DNA of 64,000 nucleotides from Marinifilum flexuosum (GCF_003610555.1 NZ_RAPQ01000011.1:186001-250000); one strand, 5' to 3'. Shown: positions 1-9,955, counted from the first letter of the stretch. Numbers and translations: made by a program. The notes: generated by a model not told the origin, from the sequence alone.

Positions 1-1
1 T

Positions 2-460
2 TTAGTTTACTTGAAATTGTATTTCAGTAATGTTATTCTCAGGTTTATCGAAATCACAATTGATGTATAGTTCTCGGCAAGATTGTCCCGGAACTATATT
101 TTCGGCTTTCATTTCTTCCGTTAATGCTTCGTAAGAATCCTTAAGGTTTTCCCATGATCCCAAGTGGGTTTTCTTTACATGCTGATATTCTTCCAGTTTT
201 TCCAGTTTAAATTTATCACTGCTAAATTCATTACCAAATGTGGCAACGGGCAGACAAATCTTCAACTCAAATTCTTCTAAGGTAACACAAGTTTCCCATT
301 TGTAGATCCAATATTGTGGACCTGAAGGATGTAATCCTGCATTCACGGCTTCTTGAACAATCTCTTTTGGAAAGTCTTCAATGTTTTTCATTAAATCTTC
401 CAAACTTGTCCTCACGACTCTCGACAATACTGTCATTTCTGGTGCTTTTGTTGTCTTCAT
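2..460 (-). CDS. GyrI-like small-molecule-binding domain protein
   Basis: A 152-residue cytoplasmic protein made of one GyrI-like (AraC effector-binding, SHS2-fold) domain. The C-terminal signature CRELYINCD followed by ITEIQFQV matches the way this family ends. There is no helix-turn-helix, so it is a stand-alone ligand-binding domain rather than a regulator. The stop codon sits at bases 2-4, so the gene is complete. The ATG at 460 is preceded by TAGCTTTG on the minus strand (489-496), a good Bacteroidota -7 box. The ligand cannot be told from sequence. Family assignment is fairly sure; function is unknown. Confidence 0.75.
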   Translation of the reverse strand: MKTTKAPEMTVLSRVVRTSLEDLMKNIEDFPKEIVQEAVNAGLHPSGPQYWIYKWETCVTLEEFELKICLPVATFGNEFSSDKFKLEKLEEYQHVKKTHLGSWENLKDSYEALTEEMKAENIVPGQSCRELYINCDFDKPENNITEIQFQVN

Positions 461-602
461 AATTTCCGTTTTTAAATTAACAATAGAACAAAGCTAAATG
501 ACAGTAGTGACAGCATTATGTCAGTAGGATTTTATATTTCTGAAAAAATCAGTAAATGTTTATCATTATTTCCATTCAAAGGTGACCAGGTACAATGAGA
601 GT

Positions 603-2213
603 CTACCATATTGTTTTTTTCACTTCGCAACCAATATTAATCTGATCACAAACATGGTTGGCAAAACCATATCCAGCTTCTGAATAGATATCGTAAACCG
701 CATCTACATTCATTTTTTCCAGTTGTTGGCGCTCATCTTCGAATCGGGCAATGGCTGCAATGTTTCCTTTGTAAGGAGTCTTTTTTAATCGTTCTACCGA
801 GAAAAGATTGGATGCGTGATCGTTCATGCAAAGCATTACCAAACGCACATTGTGGTTCTTTGATTTTTGGAAAATGTTTTCCCAGAATTCACTATCTGCC
901 GCATCATCCTGTTGGATGTTTTTGCCTTCTCTTTTTAATCGCTGAACCACATCGTAATTGTAATCAAGCCCAAGCACTTTACGGCCATAGGTTCTATTTA
1001 ATTGCTCGTATACTGCCATTCCCAGCTTACCCATACCAAAAACCAGAATTTCTGCATCGCCAATATCAAAAGCTTTATCGTAAACCAATCGTTTATCGGT
1101 CTCGAATTTTTTCAAATGCTTGCGAATTCCTGAGTATATTTTGTGAGCATTCGAGTTTAAAGGAGAGGATATGATAAAGGTTATGGCAACCGAGATGGCT
1201 ATGGATACCAACCAATCGGAAGGAATCAGACCTTTGCCCACTGCTATTGAGGCTACTATGAGCCCAAACTCACTAAAATTGGCCAAAGCCAAAGATGTAA
1301 AGACCGAGGTTCGTGCACGAACTCTAAATCTGGTTAAAACCAAAAAATATAGTATTACCTTGAAGTTTATGGCTATGGCAAGTACAAGGGCAAGAATCAA
1401 CATCTGCAAGCTTGGTAAGCCAATTAAACCAATGGAGAGGAAGAAGCCAATTAGAAAGATATCTTTAAAGCTCATTAAAGAATCGGCCAATTCTTTTGCT
1501 TTCTTGTGATTTGAAATTAAGATTCCAACTACCAAAGCTCCCAAATCGGCTTTTAAACCAACAAACTTGAACAATTCTGCACCTACAACAAAGGCCAGGA
1601 AAAAGCCATATAGTATTAATATCTCGCCATGACCAATTTTTTCCAATATCAGTAATAGGACTGGACGGATGATAACGAATAGCACCGGTAATCCTATGGC
1701 CCAGTAGCTTGGAAGTTTTCCTGCTACCAGTACAATATAGAAAACGGCAAATATGTCTTGAATAATGAGTATACCAATAGATAACACCCCGTATGCAGAT
1801 TTCAATTCACTTTTTTCTTCCAGAATTTTTACTGCATAAATGGTACTTGAGAAACTGAGCGCAAAACCGATGATTAATGCTTGCTGCCAGGTAAAATCAG
1901 TAAATATATGTAGTGAGGTATAACTTAATCCAAATAGAATAACTGCCATGAGCAGTGTAACCAGTAACATATGAATGGACGCACCTCCCCATATTTCGCG
2001 ATGCAAAAGGTCTTTGATTCTAAGTTTTAATCCAATGGTAAACAGAAGAAGTGTAATCCCCAGATCGGAAATGTTTTGAATTAAATCATCAGATTCTGCA
2101 CCAAAATATTTCAGTGTAAAGCCTGCCAAAAGATAACCTACCAAAGGAGGCAATCCAATTAATTTTACAAGAAGTCCTAAACCAAAGGCAATAGCCAACC
2201 ATACCGGATCCAT
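603..2213 (-). CDS. Monovalent cation:proton antiporter (KefB/CPA2 type) with RCK domain
   Basis: A 536-residue inner-membrane protein. Residues 1 to about 380 form a multi-helix Na+/H+ exchanger (CPA2) domain, opening with the family-typical sequence around LPPLVGYLLAGFTL and containing the conserved FALSFSSTIYAVKIL helix. Residues about 395-536 form a cytoplasmic TrkA-N/RCK Rossmann domain with the nucleotide-binding turn FGMGKLGMAVYEQL. Proteins of this class exchange K+ or Na+ for protons and are gated by nucleotide or thiol ligands. There is no TrkA-C domain, so the tail is short compared with KefB/KefC. It stands alone, divergent from the flavodoxin gene. Ion specificity is not decidable here. 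Confidence 0.88.
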   Translation of the reverse strand: MDPVWLAIAFGLGLLVKLIGLPPLVGYLLAGFTLKYFGAESDDLIQNISDLGITLLLFTIGLKLRIKDLLHREIWGGASIHMLLVTLLMAVILFGLSYTSLHIFTDFTWQQALIIGFALSFSSTIYAVKILEEKSELKSAYGVLSIGILIIQDIFAVFYIVLVAGKLPSYWAIGLPVLFVIIRPVLLLILEKIGHGEILILYGFFLAFVVGAELFKFVGLKADLGALVVGILISNHKKAKELADSLMSFKDIFLIGFFLSIGLIGLPSLQMLILALVLAIAINFKVILYFLVLTRFRVRARTSVFTSLALANFSEFGLIVASIAVGKGLIPSDWLVSIAISVAITFIISSPLNSNAHKIYSGIRKHLKKFETDKRLVYDKAFDIGDAEILVFGMGKLGMAVYEQLNRTYGRKVLGLDYNYDVVQRLKREGKNIQQDDAADSEFWENIFQKSKNHNVRLVMLCMNDHASNLFSVERLKKTPYKGNIAAIARFEDERQQLEKMNVDAVYDIYSEAGYGFANHVCDQINIGCEVKKTIW

Positions 2214-2517
2214 AAGTAGTGTTTTTTTAAGAGATTAAGTTCCGCGCCCTTTTGCGGAATTCTAAAAATAGATAAATCTTCTGCAATGAGCAATAATATT
2301 TACTAATGATATATAGGTATATCTACGGGTGCAAAGATGTGATTTATTTAATGAATTACCACTTATGATTAAGTGTGATTTTTACTACTATGTTGATTCA
2401 TAAAGCACTTAGTGTGTTTAAAAAGTTGTGTAATCATAAAATCACAACAAATAGCGATTGATGAGTATTCAAATGCCCTTTACTTTTGTCGGTATATTTA
2501 ATCTAAATAAGAACAAA
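2214..2517. other. Divergent intergenic region, antiporter / flavodoxin
   Basis: 304 bases holding both upstream regions. On the antiporter side a GC-rich hairpin (TTCCGC 2240-2245 with GCGGAA 2254-2259) would lie about 27 bases before its start codon, in the 5' leader. On the flavodoxin side a clear -33/-7 promoter is present at 2458-2488. I see no small gene. Confidence 0.5.
2458..2488 (+). promoter_or_regulatory. Bacteroidota-type promoter of flavodoxin gene
   Basis: TTG at 2458-2460 and TACTTTTG at 2481-2488 are separated by 20 bases, the spacing expected for the primary sigma factor of Bacteroidota. The start codon at 2518 follows 29 bases after the -7 box. Because the box lies inside the open frame upstream of 2518, it decides the start. 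Confidence 0.75.
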
Positions 2518-3024
2518 ATGCAAAACATCGGAATTTTTTACGGTTCATCTACTGGGAATACAGAAGCAGTAGCAAAAAAAATACAAGAAGAACTTGGCTC
2601 AGATATCGCATCAAGCATTGATGTTGTTGATGCAAGCGCAGCAGATCTTGAAAAGTTTAATAACCTAATCTTGGGAACTTCTACATGGGGGATTGGAGAT
2701 TTGCAAGATGATTTTGAAGGATTTTTAGCTGAAATTTCAAGTGCAAATATGGATGGTAAAAAAGTTGCCCTATTTGGTTTAGGAGATCAGTATTCCTATT
2801 CAGATTCATTTGTTGATGGTATGGGTGAGCTTTATGAGACATTGGAAGAACAGAACTGTGAACTTGTTGGCGAGACTTCAACTGATGGTTATGAATATGA
2901 TGCTTCAAGAGCTGAAAAAGACGGTAAGCTGGTTGGATTGGCTATCGATATCGAAAATCAAGATGACCAAACAGCGGATAGAGTAGCAAATTGGGTTGCA
3001 GAACTTAAAAATCAATTTAATTAG
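2518..3024 (+). CDS. fldA: Flavodoxin
   Basis: A 168-residue long-chain flavodoxin, an FMN-binding one-electron carrier in the cytoplasm. The FMN phosphate loop is SSTGNTEA near the N terminus; the two flavin-flanking loops appear as TSTWGIGDL and FGLGDQYSYSDSF. The length and the inserted loop in the last strand fit the long-chain (FldA) type induced by iron limitation in many bacteria. The frame opens upstream at 2458, but a promoter occupies that stretch, so ATG 2518 is chosen. Six bases separate it from the DUF2023 gene, with a terminator after that gene, so the two form an operon. The nearby ferritin gene is thematically linked (iron) but has its own promoter. Confidence 0.95.
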   Translation: MQNIGIFYGSSTGNTEAVAKKIQEELGSDIASSIDVVDASAADLEKFNNLILGTSTWGIGDLQDDFEGFLAEISSANMDGKKVALFGLGDQYSYSDSFVDGMGELYETLEEQNCELVGETSTDGYEYDASRAEKDGKLVGLAIDIENQDDQTADRVANWVAELKNQFN

Positions 3025-3030
3025 ATAGAG

Positions 3031-3417
3031 ATGAAACTAACTTGTTCGGATTATAAGACTGCTGACATGCAGATTTTGATGCACCACGTTTACGAATACA
3101 ACAAAGGATTAAGAAGTTTGGTATTGCATACCATGCATAGCAGTGAGAGGGAAAAAACAGAAAATTTATTACAGCGCAAGGGGATTAGTTATTTTCTGCA
3201 AACTGTTAACGAAAACAAGATAAATGTATTTTTTGGGAGACAAGAATGCATTCAGATTGTGAAATCCTTTGGAGATAAATCATTGTCTGATTTCACAGAT
3301 GAACAGGATTTTATTCTGGGAATTATGCTTGGCTATGATAGAAATCAGCAATATGAGAGATACATTAAACGAACGGGAATCAATAGCGAACTTATAAATG
3401 CGAAGTTAGTTGGTTAG
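3031..3417 (+). CDS. DUF2023 family protein, flavodoxin partner
   Basis: A 128-residue soluble protein of the DUF2023 family, recognised from MHHVYEYNKGLRSLVLHT near the N terminus and the segment INVFFGRQECI. It starts six bases after the flavodoxin stop and is followed by a terminator, so it is the second gene of a two-gene operon. Genes of this family are often found next to flavodoxin (recalled, not checked), which suggests a role in flavodoxin maturation, regulation or electron delivery. No catalytic residues can be named. Family call is good; role is inference from context. Confidence 0.8.
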   Translation: MKLTCSDYKTADMQILMHHVYEYNKGLRSLVLHTMHSSEREKTENLLQRKGISYFLQTVNENKINVFFGRQECIQIVKSFGDKSLSDFTDEQDFILGIMLGYDRNQQYERYIKRTGINSELINAKLVG

Positions 3418-3450
3418 ACATATAAAGATTTTTTCTTTTGCTATTAATTC

Positions 3451-3497
3451 GATACTCACCTTAGGTAGCCATACAGCTCTTTGGTGAGTATCTTTTT
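3451..3497 (+). terminator. Terminator of the flavodoxin-DUF2023 operon
   Basis: A perfect 10-base inverted repeat, GATACTCACC (3451-3460) and GGTGAGTATC (3483-3492), followed by five T. The loop is 22 bases. Confidence 0.75.
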
Positions 3498-3959
3498 ATG
3501 TGATTTTTGGTGTGAAAATCATAACATATGGTGATTGTGGATTCGGTTTCATATCGCTTACTTTGCTATTGTTCAATTTATTCAAATTACCTGACGTTTG
3601 ATATTAGATTTGGATGATAAGATCAAAAAATTACAAGATGTTGAATATTTAATCTCGCCATGATTAAAATTATATTTAGTGTTATTTAGTAGTATTTTCA
3701 CCATTTTGTTATGTAGTATAGGTGTAGTTCGCAATAGCTTAGTTTTCACTACATCACTTAGGTTTTACCTCAATGGATTTTATCTATTGGGGTATTATTT
3801 TGAATGATTTTGTAAGAACAATTGCTAGCATGACTTTGTTAATTGTTTAGTATTTAGTTTGAGTTTAAATAAGGATTAAATTTAATAAACTAAAACAGGG
3901 GATTGATAGATTTCCCTTACATTTGAATGAAATTAGAAAATACAAAAAGATTATACATT
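3498..3959. other. AT-rich region upstream of ferritin
   Basis: About 460 bases without a gene. The only clear element is TACATTTG (3918-3925), a -7 box 34 bases before the ferritin ATG; I see no TTG at the right distance. The rest is AT-rich with no ORF, tRNA or strong hairpin that I can support. Confidence 0.4.
3918..3925 (+). promoter_or_regulatory. -7 box of ferritin promoter
   Basis: TACATTTG matches TAnnTTTG. Transcription from it would begin just after the ATG at 3927, which rules out that upstream start and favours ATG 3960. Confidence 0.55.
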
Positions 3960-4469
3960 ATGGCTATCAATAAAAATGTTGAGAAGATTTTGAATGAGCA
4001 GATTAATGCTGAATTTTGGTCGGCTTATTTCTATTTGTCAATGTCTAACTATTTTAATGCGAATGGAATGCCAGGTTTCGCAAACTGGATGAAAGTTCAG
4101 TTTGAAGAAGAAACTTTCCACGCAATGAAAATGCTTGACTTTGTTAATGAAAGAGGTGGACGTGTTATTCTTCAACCAATTGCTGAAGTTCCTTCGGAGT
4201 GGGATGGTGTTGTAAACATTTATGAAGAAACATTAGCTCATGAAGAAAAAGTAACAAGCTTGATTAATGAGTGTGTAAATGTTGCCATTGCAGAAAAGGA
4301 TCATGCAACAGTAAACTTTTTACAGTGGTTTGTTGATGAGCAAGTAGAGGAAGAAGCTGGTGTGGGTGAAATTCTTGACCAATTAAGAATGTTCGAAGGA
4401 AAAGGACACGGTCTTTATATGATGGACAAAGAATTTAAAGCAAGAACTTTTGTTGCTCCTGCTGAGTAA
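3960..4469 (+). CDS. ftnA: Ferritin (non-heme)
   Basis: A 169-residue ferritin of the bacterial FtnA type. It forms a 24-subunit shell that oxidises and stores iron. Ferroxidase ligands are visible in Glu18 (NAEFW), Glu51 and His54 (EEETFHAM) and in the later helices (THEE-like AHEEKV, QWFVDEQVEEE). No heme-ligand Met of bacterioferritin is seen. ATG 3960 is preferred over 3927 because the -7 box ends at 3925, and the MAINKNVEKILNEQ start matches the family. It is a single-gene unit ended by a strong terminator. Confidence 0.95.
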   Translation: MAINKNVEKILNEQINAEFWSAYFYLSMSNYFNANGMPGFANWMKVQFEEETFHAMKMLDFVNERGGRVILQPIAEVPSEWDGVVNIYEETLAHEEKVTSLINECVNVAIAEKDHATVNFLQWFVDEQVEEEAGVGEILDQLRMFEGKGHGLYMMDKEFKARTFVAPAE

Positions 4470-4493
4470 TCTATACAGAAAATGATATAGGAA

Positions 4494-4528
4494 AGGATGT
4501 CTGGTTAGTACCATGACATCCTTTTTTT
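4494..4528 (+). terminator. Ferritin terminator
   Basis: GGATGTC (4495-4501) plus TGG pairs with CCA plus GACATCC (4515-4521) around a short loop, followed by seven T. Confidence 0.85.
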
Positions 4529-4574
4529 GTATCTGATGGTAAAAAGAATCTATCTTTAAAGGAAAATCTTTATT

Positions 4575-5084
4575 ATGCGAACCATCATCTTTCTTCTGAT
4601 CATGTGTATATCAGGCTTAAGTTCAGCTCAAATTAATATGGAAAGAATACAAAAGGACATTAACCAAAGTGTTTGGAAAGAGTTTAAATCTGCATTTGAA
4701 AGGATAGATGCAATAGCATTAAATAATCTCTATGCTGACCAAACATTGAGGGTTACTCCAAATGGTATAGATACAGAAAACTCTTTTAAGACTGCAAATG
4801 TTGAAAGATTTCAAATGCTTAAGGAGAAGGCTGCCATTGTAAAACTGGATTTTTGGTTCGAAAGTAGGCATACAAATCTGAATACCTCATATGAAGTAGG
4901 CTATTACAAGATAGCAACGAAAATAGATGATGAAACCTCTATTCATTATGGGCAATTTCATATTGTTCTCAAAAAGATATCAAATACCTGGAAAATTGTT
5001 CAGGATTGGGATACAACTATTATTAATGGTCAAAAAATTGGTGAAAAAGAGTTTGAAAGAATGGGAGAGAATCAACTTTATTAG
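4575..5084 (+). CDS. Secreted SnoaL/NTF2-like (DUF4440-type) protein
   Basis: A 169-residue protein with a Sec signal peptide (about residues 1-18, ending SGLSSAQ). The rest looks like an NTF2-like cone fold: the opening helix WKEFKSAFERIDAIALNNLYADQTLRV, then the strand pattern ending WKIVQDWDTT, resembles DUF4440/SnoaL-like domains. Such domains bind small ligands or act as enzymes, but I see no diagnostic active site. It lies alone, with no recognisable operon partner. The fold is a moderate call and the function is unknown. Confidence 0.6.
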   Translation: MRTIIFLLIMCISGLSSAQINMERIQKDINQSVWKEFKSAFERIDAIALNNLYADQTLRVTPNGIDTENSFKTANVERFQMLKEKAAIVKLDFWFESRHTNLNTSYEVGYYKIATKIDDETSIHYGQFHIVLKKISNTWKIVQDWDTTIINGQKIGEKEFERMGENQLY

Positions 5085-5146
5085 TCATGAGGATTCATTC
5101 CTTCAAATTATTTTCATAAAAAAGGCTTCAAACCAATAAAAATTTC

Positions 5147-5154
5147 TACTTTTG
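5147..5154 (+). promoter_or_regulatory. -7 box very close to the next start codon
   Basis: TACTTTTG matches the consensus exactly and ends 6 bases before ATG 5161 and 12 before ATG 5167. If used, the mRNA would be leaderless or nearly so. Confidence 0.5.
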
Positions 5155-5160
5155 GTCTCG

Positions 5161-5553
5161 ATGGATATGAACAGATACCTCATAGTAGTTTTTTGTGTGC
5201 TCACAGGATGTGCGGCAGCCGTACCTATGGCCAATGCACAGGATTTTACTGTGGACAATGAGCTATTTGCTGAATGGTATGCCGATCATGTTCAAAACCT
5301 GGATGAAGCATTCGCTTCGCCAATTCTGGTAAATGTAGAGCAAGAACAATTGGCAGGTTCATGTTTTTCAAATGCAGAAGAACTATCTGTATTGAATGAT
5401 TTGCCTAAAATTCCTGCATTAAACCAGCAATTAAAATTTCTGAATTATCCTGAACCTGAGGATATAAAAGGATATTTACCTTATTCAGAACCATGTTTTA
5501 GCCAAGTTGTTAAGCGCGATAATCCTATTCGTGCTCCTGGTTATTCATGCTAA
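5161..5553 (+). CDS. Hypothetical small exported protein
   Basis: A protein of about 130 residues with an N-terminal signal peptide (from the second Met, MNRYLIVVFCVLTGCAAAVP and on to NAQ). The mature part is short and acidic, with Cys residues near SCFSNAEE, PCFSQ and the C-terminal YSC. I do not recognise a family. The frame opens at TTG 5152, but that codon is inside a -7 box, so ATG 5161 or 5167 is the real start. The gene precedes secA by about 100 bases; a weak hairpin (GGTTC 5562-5566, GAACC 5573-5577) lies between. Exported by inference only. Confidence 0.6.
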   Translation: MDMNRYLIVVFCVLTGCAAAVPMANAQDFTVDNELFAEWYADHVQNLDEAFASPILVNVEQEQLAGSCFSNAEELSVLNDLPKIPALNQQLKFLNYPEPEDIKGYLPYSEPCFSQVVKRDNPIRAPGYSC

Positions 5554-5654
5554 TTCAGTAAGGTTCAGGCTAGAACCAATTCTCTATTTTAAATACATTT
5601 TAGCTTCTTCTATTCGTAGAGGAATGCATTCAATATTGAAATCAATAAATCATT

Positions 5655-8600
5655 ATGGGTTTTCTAGATAAAACATTAGGAAAACTGTTTGGTAACAAAT
5701 CAGACAGAGACTTAAAAGAATTGACTCCTTATTTGGCAAAGATTAAGGCTGAGTATGATAGAGTAACAACACTAAGCCACGATGGAATTCGTGAAGAATC
5801 TGCAAAATTAAAGCAACGCATTCAAGATTACGTGCAAGCTGAAAATGACCAGATTAAATCATTTAAAGACAAAATCGAAAATGGTGGACTTTCTGTAAAC
5901 GAGAAGGAAGACATTTACGATGAGATAGATAAGATTGAAGGACAAATCGATGAGAAAATTGAGGAAGTGTTGGAACAGATCTTACCAACTGCTTTTGCAA
6001 TTGTAAAAGATACTGCTCGTCGTTTAACCGAGAATGAGGAAATTGAAGTTACAGCAACTCAATTCGACCGTGATTTGGCTCCACATTTCGACAATGTTCA
6101 GATTGACGGAGACAAGGCTGTATTCTTCAATTCCTGGACTGCAGGTGGTACTGAGATTGTTTGGGACATGATTCACTACGATGTGCAGTTGATTGGTGGT
6201 ACGGTTCTGCACCAAGGTAAAATTGCTGAGATGGCAACAGGGGAAGGTAAAACATTGGTTGCAACCTTACCTGTATTCTTGAATGCATTGACTGGTCGTG
6301 GTGTTCACGTGGTAACCGTGAATGATTACCTAGCAAAACGTGACTCGGAGTGGATGGGACCATTGTACCAATTCCATGGAATGTCGGTTGATTGTATCGA
6401 TAAGCACTCTCCAAACTCTGATGAGCGTAGAAAAGCATATGCTTCAGACATTACATTTGGTACCAACAATGAATTTGGTTTCGACTACTTGCGTGATAAT
6501 ATGGCTACCAATCCTAAGGATTTGGTTCAGCGTCGTCACAACTACTCAATTGTCGACGAGGTTGACTCGGTATTGGTAGATGATGCTCGTACACCATTGA
6601 TTATCTCTGGTCCAATTCCACGTGGTGACAATCAACAGTTCGATTCTTTGAAGCCTCAGGTGCAGAAGATTGTAAAGGCTCAGAACGACTTGGTAATGAA
6701 AATCTTTACCGAATCGAAGAAATTGTTGAATAGCGAAGACAAAAAAGAACAAGAAGAAGGAGCGAAGTTGTTATTGAGAACTTTTAAAGGTTTACCAAAA
6801 ATGAAGCCTTTAATTAAGTACTTGAGTGAGCAAGGGAATAAAGCAACTTTATTAAAGACTGAGAACTTCTATATGCAGGAGAATAACAAGAACATGCACA
6901 TCATTACTGATGAGTTGTATTTTGTTATCGACGAAAAGCATAATTCAATTGAATTAACCGATAAAGGTATCGATTTGCTAAGTGCTGATACCGACGATTC
7001 AGGATTCTTTGTATTGCCAGATATTGGTACTGAAATCAATGAAATCGAAAAATCAGATCTTCCTGATGAAGAAAAACTGAGACAAAAGGATGAGATGATT
7101 CAGTCTTACTCGGTTAAAACAGAACGTGTTCACACGGTTAACCAATTGTTGAAAGCATATACTTTATTTGAAAAAGATGTTGAGTATGTGTTGATGGATG
7201 GTAAAGTGAAGATTGTTGACGAGCAAACAGGTCGTATTATGGAAGGCCGTCGTTACTCAGATGGTTTGCACCAGGCAATTGAAGCGAAGGAAAATGTGAA
7301 GATTGAGGCAGCTACTCAAACATTTGCTACCATTACCCTTCAGAACTACTTTAGAATGTATCACAAGCTTTCGGGTATGACAGGTACTGCAGAAACCGAA
7401 GCAGGTGAATTATGGGATATTTACAAATTAGAGGTGGTTGTTATTCCAACCAACAAGCCAATTGCTCGTGATGACCGAGATGATTTGGTATACAAAACCA
7501 AACGTGAGAAGTATGCTGCTGTTATCGAAGAGATTGTTGCTTTGGTAAATGCAGGTCGTCCGGTATTGGTAGGTACAACTTCGGTTGAGATTTCGGAATT
7601 GTTGGGTAGAATGCTTAAGATTCGTGGAATTAAACACAACGTATTGAATGCGAAATTACACCAAAAAGAGGCAGATATTGTTGCTGAAGCTGGTAAGGCA
7701 GGTACGGTAACTATTGCAACCAATATGGCTGGTCGTGGTACCGATATCAAATTAACTGATGAAGTTAAAGCTGCAGGTGGTTTGGCAATTATTGGTACAG
7801 AGCGTCACGATTCTCGTCGTGTTGACCGTCAGTTACGTGGTCGTGCGGGTCGTCAGGGAGATGTGGGATCTTCTCAGTTCTTCGTATCTCTTGAAGATGA
7901 TTTGATGCGTTTGTTTAGCTCAGATCGTATTGTGAAGCTAATGGACCGCATGGGTCTTGAAGAAGGAGAGGTGATTCAGCACAGCATGATTACCAAATCT
8001 ATTGAGCGTGCTCAGAAGAAGGTAGAGGAGAACAACTTTGGTATTCGTAAGCGTTTGCTTGAATATGATGATGTAATGAACTCTCAGCGTGAGGTAATTT
8101 ACAAGCGTCGTCGTCACGCATTGTTCGGAGAGCGTATCCAGGTGGATATTGCCAATATGATGTACGATGTTTCTGAAGTGATTGCCAATGAAAATCATGG
8201 TGGCGATTTCGAAGAGTTTAAAATGGACTTGATCCGTACCTTCTCAATTGAATCTCCAGTTACAGAGGAAGAGTTTTTGAAAGAAACTCCTGCTGTAATT
8301 GCTGAGAAGATTAATGATGTGGTTATGGATACTTACAATAGAAAAACTGAAGCAATTGCCAAGCAAGCGTATCCTGTTATCAAGAATGTATACGAATCGA
8401 AAGGTGAAATGTATGAGAATATTGTAGTTCCATTTTCAGATGGTTCTAAGATGTTCAATGTAGTTACTCATTTGAAGAAAGCTTACGATACCGAAGCTGA
8501 AGATGTAATGAGATCTTTCGAGAAGGTTTCTATTTTAGCGACTATTGATGAATCTTGGAAAGAGCATTTGCGTGAAATGGATGATTTGAAGCAATCTGTT

Positions 8601-8948
8601 CAGAATGCATCATACGAGCAAAAAGATCCACTTTTGATTTACAAGTTTGAATCATTCAACCTATTTAAAGTAATGGTTGAAGATGTGAACAAGAAAGTGG
8701 TAGCTAGCTTAATGAAAGGTCACATTCCATTGCAGGATCCAGAAGAAGTTCGTCAGGCTGAAGAGCGCAAGCGTGATATGAGCAACCTAAAAACTTCTAA
8801 GGAAGAATTAGGTTCTGATGGCAGAAGAGAAGCTCCTAAAAAGGCAGAGCCAGTTAGAAACGTTCAGAAGGTAGGACGTAACGAACCTTGTCCTTGTGGT
8901 AGTGGTAAGAAATTTAAGCAATGTCACGGTAAAGGTGTTCCAGCTTAA
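5655..8948 (+). CDS. secA: Preprotein translocase ATPase SecA
   Basis: A 1,097-residue SecA, the motor that pushes unfolded preproteins through SecYEG. The Walker A motif MATGEGKT lies near residue 193, the DEVD Walker B near [20 protein letters not shown], the second helicase domain carries GRGTDIKL and GRAGRQGD, and the tail has the zinc-binding motif [13 protein letters not shown] (about residues 1079-1091). It is about 200 residues longer than Escherichia coli SecA; the extra length lies mainly in the preprotein cross-linking region and N-terminal part, as is normal for Bacteroidota. It is followed by a terminator and then lgt, another export gene. Confidence 0.98.
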   Translation: MGFLDKTLGKLFGNKSDRDLKELTPYLAKIKAEYDRVTTLSHDGIREESAKLKQRIQDYVQAENDQIKSFKDKIENGGLSVNEKEDIYDEIDKIEGQIDEKIEEVLEQILPTAFAIVKDTARRLTENEEIEVTATQFDRDLAPHFDNVQIDGDKAVFFNSWTAGGTEIVWDMIHYDVQLIGGTVLHQGKIAEMATGEGKTLVATLPVFLNALTGRGVHVVTVNDYLAKRDSEWMGPLYQFHGMSVDCIDKHSPNSDERRKAYASDITFGTNNEFGFDYLRDNMATNPKDLVQRRHNYSIVDEVDSVLVDDARTPLIISGPIPRGDNQQFDSLKPQVQKIVKAQNDLVMKIFTESKKLLNSEDKKEQEEGAKLLLRTFKGLPKMKPLIKYLSEQGNKATLLKTENFYMQENNKNMHIITDELYFVIDEKHNSIELTDKGIDLLSADTDDSGFFVLPDIGTEINEIEKSDLPDEEKLRQKDEMIQSYSVKTERVHTVNQLLKAYTLFEKDVEYVLMDGKVKIVDEQTGRIMEGRRYSDGLHQAIEAKENVKIEAATQTFATITLQNYFRMYHKLSGMTGTAETEAGELWDIYKLEVVVIPTNKPIARDDRDDLVYKTKREKYAAVIEEIVALVNAGRPVLVGTTSVEISELLGRMLKIRGIKHNVLNAKLHQKEADIVAEAGKAGTVTIATNMAGRGTDIKLTDEVKAAGGLAIIGTERHDSRRVDRQLRGRAGRQGDVGSSQFFVSLEDDLMRLFSSDRIVKLMDRMGLEEGEVIQHSMITKSIERAQKKVEENNFGIRKRLLEYDDVMNSQREVIYKRRRHALFGERIQVDIANMMYDVSEVIANENHGGDFEEFKMDLIRTFSIESPVTEEEFLKETPAVIAEKINDVVMDTYNRKTEAIAKQAYPVIKNVYESKGEMYENIVVPFSDGSKMFNVVTHLKKAYDTEAEDVMRSFEKVSILATIDESWKEHLREMDDLKQSVQNASYEQKDPLLIYKFESFNLFKVMVEDVNKKVVASLMKGHIPLQDPEEVRQAEERKRDMSNLKTSKEELGSDGRREAPKKAEPVRNVQKVGRNEPCPCGSGKKFKQCHGKGVPA

Positions 8949-8981
8949 TTTTCGAATATGAAATATTAATATTATTTTCAC

Positions 8982-9020
8982 ATGGATTGTTCTGCTAGTC
9001 GGGGCAATCCATTTGGTTTT
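8982..9020 (+). terminator. secA terminator
   Basis: ATGGATTG (8982-8989) pairs with CAATCCAT (9005-9012), extended by G-U pairs into the loop, then a T-rich run. Confidence 0.6.
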
Positions 9021-9048
9021 AACACACTGAATTCTAAAAATAACTGAT

Positions 9049-9849
9049 ATGTTACTATCAATCCTTTGGGATATTAAACCCGAAATTTTTACGATTGGTT
9101 CCTTTTCCGTTCGTTGGTACGGATTACTTTTTGCCTTAGGCTTTTTGTTGGGATACTATATCGTTGAGAAGATGTTTAAAAAGGATGGTATCAAGTTGGA
9201 ATGGCTTGATAAATTATTCTTGTATACCATGATTGCTACCGTTGTTGGAGCACGTTTAGGCCATGTTTTCTTTTATGGATGGGAATTTTATTCACAACAT
9301 CCGGCTGAAATTATTAAAGTATGGCGTGGAGGATTAGCATCCCATGGCGCTGCAATTGGTATTATCGCCGCTTTGTGGTTCTATTCAAAAAAGGTAAGCA
9401 AGAAATCAATTCTTTGGATCTTGGATTACGTTGTAATTCCGGTTGCTTTGGCAGGGTGTTTCATTCGTTTGGGTAATCTGATGAATTCTGAGATTATTGG
9501 AGTGAAAACAACTGTATCTTGGGGATTTGAGTTTGTAAGAGCTTCAATCGAAGATCCACAAGCACCTCGTCATCCAGCACAATTGTACGAAGCAATTTGT
9601 TACCTTATTTCTTTCGGTGTACTAATGTTTATGTATTGGAAAACCGATGCAAAACAACGTTCAGGTATGATTTTCGGTGCATTTTTGGTATTGATTTTTA
9701 CAGCTCGCTTCTTCATCGAGTTCATCAAAGAAAATCAGGAAGCATTTGAAGAAGGTATGGCTTTAAATATGGGACAATGGTTAAGTATACCGTTTGTTTT
9801 GTTGGGAGCTTATTTTGTTGTTAAGAATTTAAAAGCAAAAACAGCATAA
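9049..9849 (+). CDS. lgt: Prolipoprotein diacylglyceryl transferase Lgt
   Basis: A 266-residue membrane enzyme that transfers diacylglycerol to the lipobox cysteine of prolipoproteins. It has about seven helices. The family motifs are present: HGAAIG with His near residue 99, the Lgt signature RLGNLMNSEIIG, and RHPAQLYEA. An N-terminal SVRWYGLLFALG segment is also typical. It follows secA with a terminator between, so it may have its own promoter. Several predicted lipoproteins of this window (for example the next gene) would be its substrates. Confidence 0.97.
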   Translation: MLLSILWDIKPEIFTIGSFSVRWYGLLFALGFLLGYYIVEKMFKKDGIKLEWLDKLFLYTMIATVVGARLGHVFFYGWEFYSQHPAEIIKVWRGGLASHGAAIGIIAALWFYSKKVSKKSILWILDYVVIPVALAGCFIRLGNLMNSEIIGVKTTVSWGFEFVRASIEDPQAPRHPAQLYEAICYLISFGVLMFMYWKTDAKQRSGMIFGAFLVLIFTARFFIEFIKENQEAFEEGMALNMGQWLSIPFVLLGAYFVVKNLKAKTA

Positions 9850-9868
9850 AGATTCATTATGAAATTTA

Positions 9869-9901
9869 AAAATCCGAATCATTATGGTTCGGATTTTTTT
9901 G
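9869..9901 (+). terminator. lgt terminator
   Basis: AATCCGAA (9871-9878) pairs with TTCGGATT (9888-9895), extended by U-G and C-G, followed by seven T. It is almost identical to the terminator at 15378-15407. Confidence 0.9.
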
Positions 9902-9955
9902 TTTAGTATCCTATACACATAGAATTCATTAATCTGAAAAAGGAAGAATTACAGA

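Noticed and set aside
812-1509. Two plus-strand frames opposite the antiporter gene
   Set aside because: They are antisense to a well-supported membrane protein; their translations are rich in residues expected from the reverse of hydrophobic codons.
2458-2517. N-terminal extension of flavodoxin from TTG 2458
   Set aside because: The stretch contains the -33/-7 promoter and does not resemble a flavodoxin N terminus.
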